A DNA stretch of 64,000 nucleotides from Paucidesulfovibrio sp050251775 (lineage in GTDB: Bacteria > Desulfobacterota > Desulfovibrionia > Desulfovibrionales > Desulfovibrionaceae), in NCBI GenBank assembly GCA_050251775.1, contig JBFWMD010000002.1:28550-92549 (forward strand), written 5' to 3'. Made by a program: the position numbers and the translations under genes. Below are positions 59,038 to 64,000 of this stretch, piece after piece. The notes under the pieces were generated by a model. That model was not told the DNA's origin and ran no database searches. It worked only from the letters and a program-made list of their open reading frames with translations. Position 1 is the stretch's first letter, and each line of letters opens with the position of its first letter.

Positions 59038-59934
59038 CTAGCGCCCGCACTCTTTGAGCAGGCCCCCGAGCCGCTTGTCCGCATGACCAAATCCCGTGGT
59101 GCGCAGCAGGTCCAGCGCCGAACGGATCCGAGATTCACCCGCGCAAGCGCGCAGCGCCTTCAGAAGCAACGCGGCGTCCTCGCTGTCCGCGCCCTTGCCG
59201 AACCAGACCACGGGCGCGGCGGGCAGATCCCGCACTTCATAGAGCACCTTGAAACGCAGATCGTCCCGGTAGGGCAGATGCCCCACCGCCTCGTACTGGA
59301 GACTGTCGAGCACCACCCCGGCAAGTCCGTCCCTGCCCATGTCCCGCAGGGACATCAGCGGCGAGCGGTCACCGCCCAGGCCCACGATGCCGCCGCTGCG
59401 TCCGTGCAGCAACAGGCAAGCCGCGGCCTCGCGCTCGAAAAGCATGCTCCCCCGGAAGTCCCCGGCCAGTTCCTTGTCGCCATATTCCGGAGCCGTGAGC
59501 ACGCGCCAGACATCGCTCTTCTTCCCGCCCGGCAGGGTCGAGGCCACGGGCGTCATCTTCAGCCGCTGCGCGTATTGTAAATAAAAGCCCAGCGAAACCA
59601 CACCCCAGCGCGGCGGTTCCCGTTCCAACAGATCCGCCGCCCCCTCGCAATCGTTGGTGAACCCGCCCTGAACCGAGCGGCCCGTGCGGTTGGAGAGAGA
59701 CGCGGCCAGAAGATCCACGGCCCGCACCGCCTCTTCCGGCGTTTCCGCCGCGCCCGGCAGGACAACCATGAAATCCAGTGCGGCCCGCTCCCGGCCTTCC
59801 CCGGTGTCTGTCTCCTGGGATTGCGCCTGGGCAAGGACCGGAGCGAACCAGCACAGCGTCACCCAGGCCACGACCGGCAACAGCGCGGCACAGAACAGTA
59901 TCCTTACGCGGCGGAACGGATTCAGGACAAGCAT
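59038..59934 (-). CDS. PhnD-like phosphate/phosphonate-type periplasmic binding protein
   Basis: A 298-residue protein with an N-terminal signal anchor (ILFCAALLPVVAWVTLCWFAP, AQAQ) and a PhnD-type binding domain (LDFMVVLPGAAETPEEAVRAVD, GGIVGLGGDRSPLMSLRDMG, VVLDSLQYEAV). No permease or ATPase is adjacent, so it may be a stand-alone sensor-type or orphan binding protein. Start ATG 59934 with AGGAG at spacing six is preferred; an extension to 60030 would translate the 21-bp tandem repeats into an Arg-rich stretch. Confidence 0.78.
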   Translation of the reverse strand: MLVLNPFRRVRILFCAALLPVVAWVTLCWFAPVLAQAQSQETDTGEGRERAALDFMVVLPGAAETPEEAVRAVDLLAASLSNRTGRSVQGGFTNDCEGAADLLEREPPRWGVVSLGFYLQYAQRLKMTPVASTLPGGKKSDVWRVLTAPEYGDKELAGDFRGSMLFEREAAACLLLHGRSGGIVGLGGDRSPLMSLRDMGRDGLAGVVLDSLQYEAVGHLPYRDDLRFKVLYEVRDLPAAPVVWFGKGADSEDAALLLKALRACAGESRIRSALDLLRTTGFGHADKRLGGLLKECGR

Positions 59935-60013
59935 GCGAAACTCCTGGCGTGGATTGCGAAACTCCTGGCGTCGATGACGAACCTCCTGACGTCGATGACG
60001 AAACTCCCGGCGT
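59935..60013 (-). repeat. Four-copy 21-bp tandem repeat carrying the ribosome-binding site
   Basis: Four units of 21 bases begin at 59935, 59956, 59977 and 59998 with up to three differences each. Every copy contains AGGAG or a one-base variant on the minus strand, so the Shine-Dalgarno region before ATG 59934 is repeated four times. As 21 is a multiple of three, copy-number change would keep the frame of any longer protein. Confidence 0.85.
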
Positions 60014-60129
60014 CGGCGTGAACGCTTCATACCCTCCGGAACGCTTTGCGGTCAACGCGCGCCGCACTGTTGCCAAATGCGCTCCGGCGCGGTATCCGCA
60101 ACCGAAACAAGCCGCAAGGAGCACCGCAG

Positions 60130-60981
60130 ATGGAAGTGATTCGCGCTGAGACAGCAGGATTCTGCATGGGTGTGGACATGGCCCTGAACAAACTGAACCG
60201 CCTCATCGAAGCCAACAGCGAAGGCCGCACCATCCGCACGCTCGGCCCCATCATCCACAATCCCCAGGTCCTGGGCCGCTACGAACTGCTCGGCGTCCGC
60301 ACCGCCGACTCCCCCTCGGAAGTGCCCGCCGAAGCGCACTGCGTCATCCGCGCCCACGGTATTCCGCGCCAAGTGGAAGAAGAACTGCGCCGACAGGGCG
60401 CGACCATCCTCGACGCCACCTGCCCCCGCGTGAAAAAAGCCCAGACCCTCATCTCCCGCCAGAGCCGGGAAGACCGTCTGCTGCTGCTCTATGGAGAGGC
60501 CGACCACCCCGAGGTCAAGGGACTGCTCTCCTACGCCACGTCCGAAGCTGTGGTCTTCGACGCACCCGACGAACTGAACATCGACGCCCTGGACCGCGCA
60601 AGGCGCTACGTACTCGCCGCCCAGACCACCCAGGACCGCGAAGCCTTCCTGGCCCTGGCAAAGCGCATGGAAGACGATCCCGGTCTGGACGTGGTCGTGC
60701 TGCACACCATCTGCGACGCCACCAAGCTGCGCCAGGAAGAAGCCATGCGCATCGCTGCGGACGTGGACTGCATGGTCGTGGTGGGCGGACGCATGAGCGG
60801 CAACACACGGAGGCTCTCCCAGGTCTGCCTGGCCCAGGGCGCGCGCTGCGTGCTGGTGGAAACCCCCGAGGAACTTCCCCTGGACGAACTCCGCCACTGC
60901 CGGCGCATCGGCCTCACCGCCGGAGCCTCCACGCCCGGCGACATCATCGACGAGGTCGAACGGATTCTCTCGGAACTGTAA
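60130..60981 (+). CDS. ispH: 4-hydroxy-3-methylbut-2-enyl diphosphate reductase
   Basis: A 283-residue IspH/LytB. The three [4Fe-4S] cysteines are in ETAGFCMGVDMA (Cys12), DATCPRVKKAQ and HTICDATKLRQEEA; HGIP and RMSGNTRRLSQVC complete the active site. It carries out the last step of the MEP isoprenoid pathway. AAGGAG lies eight bases before ATG 60130. Confidence 0.96.
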   Translation: MEVIRAETAGFCMGVDMALNKLNRLIEANSEGRTIRTLGPIIHNPQVLGRYELLGVRTADSPSEVPAEAHCVIRAHGIPRQVEEELRRQGATILDATCPRVKKAQTLISRQSREDRLLLLYGEADHPEVKGLLSYATSEAVVFDAPDELNIDALDRARRYVLAAQTTQDREAFLALAKRMEDDPGLDVVVLHTICDATKLRQEEAMRIAADVDCMVVVGGRMSGNTRRLSQVCLAQGARCVLVETPEELPLDELRHCRRIGLTAGASTPGDIIDEVERILSEL

Positions 60982-60987
60982 AGCCAT

Positions 60988-61250
60988 GCCTCCGGCGGCC
61001 CTGCGGGGCTTTGCCTCCGGCGGCCCAAGGGGCAATGCCCCTTGGGAATCCCATTCGGCGTTGCGTGTTGATGTCGTGCTGAGCACGACATCAACACGCA
61101 ACGCAAGAGGGATCACCAAGGACAGAATCGTTACTAGAAACTCTCCCTGACTTCGGCAGTCCCTTTCGCGCCGCAAAGCGGATGCGCAGCATCGCATTGC
61201 GGCGCAGAATGGGAGTCCAGAGGGGCGCGGCCCCTCTGGCCGCCGGAGGC
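60988..61250. repeat. Composite of nested inverted repeats (REP/BIME-like)
   Basis: Two direct copies of GCCTCCGGCGGCC (60988, 61013) and an inverted copy (61238-61250) bracket a 263-base segment with several perfect hairpins: CCCAAGGGGCA/TGCCCCTTGGG (61024-61046), the 22-bp repeat below, and CCAGAGGGGC/GCCCCTCTGG (61217-61239). It contains no supported ORF. The layout recalls REP/BIME elements. It lies downstream of ispH and before the TetR promoter. Confidence 0.75.
61058..61104. repeat. 22-bp perfect inverted repeat with 3-nt loop
   Basis: The left arm (61058-61079) is exactly complementary to the right arm (61083-61104), with TGA between them. It is the most stable hairpin in the composite element and could also terminate the ispH transcript. 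Confidence 0.88.
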
Positions 61251-61439
61251 GCTTCCCCGTCTTGTTTCTTTTCCGGCTCACTCTTTTCGCCCGTGCGGCG
61301 TGAACACTGTTGCCAGCCGTGTCTCCCCGCAATTGTTGTCGATTTCGTCTTGACATTTCTAAACGAACCTGAAATGCACGGTTGTGCCATACGTTTTAAT
61401 CAAATGTTTGTTTCAACGGTAAAGCGCTCGAAGAGGCCT

Positions 61440-62105
61440 ATGACGATCAAAGAACAATCGGAAGGTGGAACCAAGGAAAAGCTCCTGGTCGCCGCTGCCA
61501 GGGTATTTTCAGAAAAGGGCTTTCTGGCCGCCACGGTCCGGGAGATCTGTCAGCTTGCGGACGCGAACATCGCCGCGGTCAACTACCATTTCGGCGACAA
61601 GAAGCGATTGTACGAGGACGTGCTCAAGAACATGCTTGAGAACTGCGGCTGTGCGAACGCCAAGTCCATCGACCCGGCATTGCCGGTGGAGGAACGCATC
61701 ACCGCATTCATCCACGCGGTCATCCGGGACATTTACGGCGGCCCGGAATGCAAGGACGAGCCGGGCCAGCTCGCGGCCATCTTCCACATGGAACTGGCGC
61801 ACCCCAGCGAGACATGGCCGAGATTGATTGAGGCCCAGCTGGCCAAGGACAGCAAGCAGTTGCGCGAGATGATCGCCGAGATGGTCGGGCCGGAGGCCGA
61901 CCCGGAGCTGGTCCGCCAGAGTTGCATCTCCATCTACGGCATGATGACGCACCATGCGCTCTGCTGGCCCATTGTCAGAGTGATCCACAAGGACCATCCC
62001 AAGCCCTGCGATTTTCGCGAGCGGCTTGCCGAGCATATTTCCCGCTTCGCTTTGGCGGCCCTTCGGGGCATTGCCGAGGATCTGCGCGGCGAACAAAGCA
62101 AGTAA
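61440..62105 (+). CDS. TetR/AcrR-family transcriptional regulator
   Basis: A 221-residue regulator with an N-terminal TetR HTH (VREICQLADANIAAVNYHFGDKKRLY) and a CerR-type (DUF1956-like) C-terminal ligand domain. AAGAGG precedes ATG 61440. A TTGACA box (61350) lies upstream with a poor -10. It is followed nine bases later by an RND efflux operon, which it probably represses in the absence of substrate. Confidence 0.9.
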   Translation: MTIKEQSEGGTKEKLLVAAARVFSEKGFLAATVREICQLADANIAAVNYHFGDKKRLYEDVLKNMLENCGCANAKSIDPALPVEERITAFIHAVIRDIYGGPECKDEPGQLAAIFHMELAHPSETWPRLIEAQLAKDSKQLREMIAEMVGPEADPELVRQSCISIYGMMTHHALCWPIVRVIHKDHPKPCDFRERLAEHISRFALAALRGIAEDLRGEQSK

Positions 62106-62114
62106 GGACGAAAA

Positions 62115-63362
62115 ATGAGTCTGCAAGAAAATATCCAGGAAGCCAAAAAAACACCCCGGAGTCGCAAGCTGCTCTTGGGCGCGGGAGCCGTGGTGCTGCT
62201 CGGGCTGGCCGTTCTGCTGCTGGGCCGGGGCGGCGACGCTCCCGCTCCTGAGGCCGCGGCGCCAGCGGGAGCCAAGGCGCTGCCGGTATATGTGGCCGAG
62301 GTCCAGCCCGTGACCCTGCACGACATCCTGACCCTGCCCGGCTCCACCGAGGCGCTGCGCGACGTGACCCTGGCTGCGGAGCGCGCGGGCCGGGTCGAGG
62401 CCATTGGCCCGGTCGAGGGCGACATGGTCGAGGAAGGGGAAGTCGTGGCCCGAATCGACATGGAAAAGGCCGAGGCCGACCTGCTCAAGGCCCGCTCCGC
62501 GTTTGAACTGGCCCAAAAGCAGACCAGCCGCCGCAAGGAACTGCGCGGCAAGAACCTGCTCTCCCAGGAGGAACTGGACCAGTCCAACACCGACCTGGAG
62601 TCCGCCACGTCGGACCTGACCCAGGCCCAGGTCAATTACAACCAGGGCCTGATCAAGTCGCCCATCCATGGCCGCATCAACGATCTGGCCGTGGACCCCG
62701 GCGAATACGTCAACGTGGGCGACACCGTGGCTGAAATCGTGGACGTTTCCCACATCCGCATCAATGTGAACGTCCCGGAACTGGACGTGCGCTATCTGCA
62801 CGTGGGCCAGCGGGTCGGCGTCAGTGTGGACGCCTATCCGGGCGAGACCTGGACCGGCGAGGTGGATTTCGTGGCCTACAAGGCGGACGAGGGAACCAAG
62901 ACCTTCCAGACCCGCGTGGTCGTGGACAACGCGGACGGTCGCATCCGCCCCGGCATGCTCGCGCGCGTGCGCCTGGAGCGGCAGGTGGTGGAAAACGCCG
63001 TGTCCGCCCCGCTCTTCGCCATCGTGGACAAGGGCGGCGAGCGCTTTCTCTTTGTGGAGGAGAACGGCATTGCCCGCGCCCGGACCATCGAATTCGGCAT
63101 CATCGCCGGGGACCGCGTGCAGATCACCAAGGGGCTGGCCGTCGGCGAAAAGCTCATTGTCAGCGGCCAGAACACCGTGGAGGAAGGCGTGCCCGTGGAG
63201 GCCCACCCCGCGGACCAGAGCATGCTGTCCCGGTCGGGCCAGACAGGTGACGCGTCCTCCCCGAACGGGACCGACGCCGCCGAAACACAGTCCGCGCCCG
63301 ACCCGGAGAGCAGCGTACTGAGCACGCCGGGTGAGCTGCCCTCGGAGGCCGTGGCCCAATGA
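62115..63362 (+). CDS. RND efflux periplasmic adaptor (membrane fusion protein)
   Basis: A 415-residue adaptor with an N-terminal membrane anchor (LLLGAGAVVLLGLAVLLLGR), lipoyl/biotinyl-like half-motifs (ERAGRVEAIGPVEGDMVEEGE, LIKSPIHGRINDLAVDPGEYV), a coiled-coil hairpin (~125-185) and a beta-barrel/MP domain to ~370. It links the inner-membrane pump to an outer-membrane channel. It overlaps the pump gene by 4 bases (ATGA). Confidence 0.94.
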   Translation: MSLQENIQEAKKTPRSRKLLLGAGAVVLLGLAVLLLGRGGDAPAPEAAAPAGAKALPVYVAEVQPVTLHDILTLPGSTEALRDVTLAAERAGRVEAIGPVEGDMVEEGEVVARIDMEKAEADLLKARSAFELAQKQTSRRKELRGKNLLSQEELDQSNTDLESATSDLTQAQVNYNQGLIKSPIHGRINDLAVDPGEYVNVGDTVAEIVDVSHIRINVNVPELDVRYLHVGQRVGVSVDAYPGETWTGEVDFVAYKADEGTKTFQTRVVVDNADGRIRPGMLARVRLERQVVENAVSAPLFAIVDKGGERFLFVEENGIARARTIEFGIIAGDRVQITKGLAVGEKLIVSGQNTVEEGVPVEAHPADQSMLSRSGQTGDASSPNGTDAAETQSAPDPESSVLSTPGELPSEAVAQ

Positions 63363-64000
63363 TCATCAACAAGGCCGCCCTGGCCCGCCGTCCCGCAGTG
63401 ATGGTCCTGGTGATCTTCATGATCGTGGCGGGCCTTTCCAGCTACGTCTCGCTGCCGCGCGAGTCCGAGCCGGACATCACCATTCCCTACGTCTTCGTGA
63501 CCACCTCCTACGAGGGCGTGGCCCCCGAGGACATGGAAACCCTGGTGACCATGCCCCTGGAGCGCAAGCTCAAGGGGCTTTCGGACGTGGAGGAGATCAC
63601 CTCGGTCTCGGACGACGGCATTTCGGCCATCGCCATCGAATTCACGCCCAACGTGGACATTGACGACGCCCTGCAAAAGGTCCGCGACAAGGTGGACCTG
63701 GCCAAGGCCGACCTGCCCACGGACCTGCCGGACGACCCGATCATCGAGGAACAGAACTTTTCGGACTTCCCGATCCTCAACGTTGTCCTCTCCGGCCCCT
63801 TCAGCCTCAAACGGCTCAAGGTTTTCGCCGAGGACTTCGAGGACCGCATGGAGGGCGTGGAAGGCGTGCTCGACGTGGAACTGGTGGGCGGTCTGGAGCG
63901 CGAAATCCAAGTGGAGGTGGACCTGGAGCGCGTGGCTTTCTACAACATGCCCTTCCAGAGCCTCCTGAGCGCGGTGAAGGACTCCAACGTGAACATGCCC
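63359..64000 (+). CDS. RND-family efflux pump permease (3' truncated by window end)
   Basis: The first 214 codons, from ATG 63359, run open to the window edge. They show transmembrane helix 1 (VMVLVIFMIVAGLSSYVSLPRE), then the first periplasmic porter region (EGVAPEDMETLVTMPLERKLKGL, FSDFPILNVVLSG). About 800 further residues are expected. It should export drugs, solvents or metals by proton antiport, under the TetR regulator upstream. Confidence 0.93.
   Translation, partial: MIINKAALARRPAVMVLVIFMIVAGLSSYVSLPRESEPDITIPYVFVTTSYEGVAPEDMETLVTMPLERKLKGLSDVEEITSVSDDGISAIAIEFTPNVDIDDALQKVRDKVDLAKADLPTDLPDDPIIEEQNFSDFPILNVVLSGPFSLKRLKVFAEDFEDRMEGVEGVLDVELVGGLEREIQVEVDLERVAFYNMPFQSLLSAVKDSNVNMP

Noticed and set aside
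59038..59934. Link of the PhnD-like protein to the phosphonate operon
   Set aside because: It is 27 kb away, has no transporter partners, and the phn locus already has its own binding protein.
61509..63359. 616-codon minus-strand open frame opposite tetR and the RND adaptor
   Set aside because: Antisense shadow; spans two well-supported genes and has no recognisable domain.
1..64000. CRISPR arrays, rRNA and tRNA genes
   Set aside because: No regularly spaced repeats, and no cloverleaf or rRNA segments were recognised by eye; a tRNAscan/Infernal run would settle small RNAs.

Overview
The window comes from a high-GC anaerobic Gram-negative bacterium of the Desulfovibrio type (sulfate-reducing Desulfovibrionota). 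The signs are a periplasmic [FeFe] hydrogenase (HydAB), a heterodisulfide-reductase-like (Hdr) operon with TusA and DsrE sulfur carriers, a bacteriohemerythrin, sigma-54 regulators and TonB/Exb systems. I infer the lineage from gene content only; no rRNA or other taxonomic marker is present.

Layout. 1-1202: 3' part of an NtrC-type response regulator. 1386-7556: divergent metal-chelate uptake locus (TonB receptor, SAM methyltransferase and binding protein to the left; FecCD permease and ATPase to the right). 7681-13355: hybrid histidine kinase and dCache chemoreceptor. 13853-15211: PAS sigma-54 activator, facing a sigma-54 promoter and a nine-gene operon (15458-21790) coding for tandem TusA, FlpD/MvhD, two HdrA-like flavoproteins, a small winged-helix protein, HdrC, an HdrB-like protein and DsrE. 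21904-31606: aminophosphonate locus (phnM, phnF regulator, ABC transporter, phnX, pbfA, phnW). 31968-37907: TonB2-type energising operon (DUF3450-ExbB fusion, ExbB, ExbD, TonB) and a convergent TonB receptor. 37936-40766: TM1266-type hydrogenase regulator, TPR protein and hydAB. 41132-42955: OsmC protein and an NSS transporter.

43238-47954 is a visibly AT-rich island with its own sigma-70 promoter and three tightly packed genes: a triple-GAF GHKL kinase, an HD-hydrolase/receiver protein and a receiver/NfeD-like OB-fold protein. None has a recognisable DNA-binding output. I do not recognise it as a described system and regard it as the best candidate for something new. The surroundings return to high GC with yaiI, an EF-hand protein, an M23 peptidase and glnS.

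53217-57951 (minus strand) is a motility-type operon (STAS protein, FapA, MotA, two MotB, hemerythrin, DUF6653). 58161-60981 holds a nucleosidase-like protein, a PhnD-like binding protein whose ribosome-binding region is a 21-bp tandem repeat, and ispH. A cluster of nested inverted repeats (60988-61250) separates ispH from a TetR regulator and an RND efflux pair that runs off the right end.

Working together: the phn genes should import 2-aminoethylphosphonate and turn it and its hydroxylated relative into phosphonoacetaldehyde, then acetaldehyde and phosphate. The Hdr operon probably couples protein-bound sulfur transfer to flavin/Fe-S electron transfer under sigma-54 control. Two TonB receptors could be energised by the TonB2-type operon in the window.
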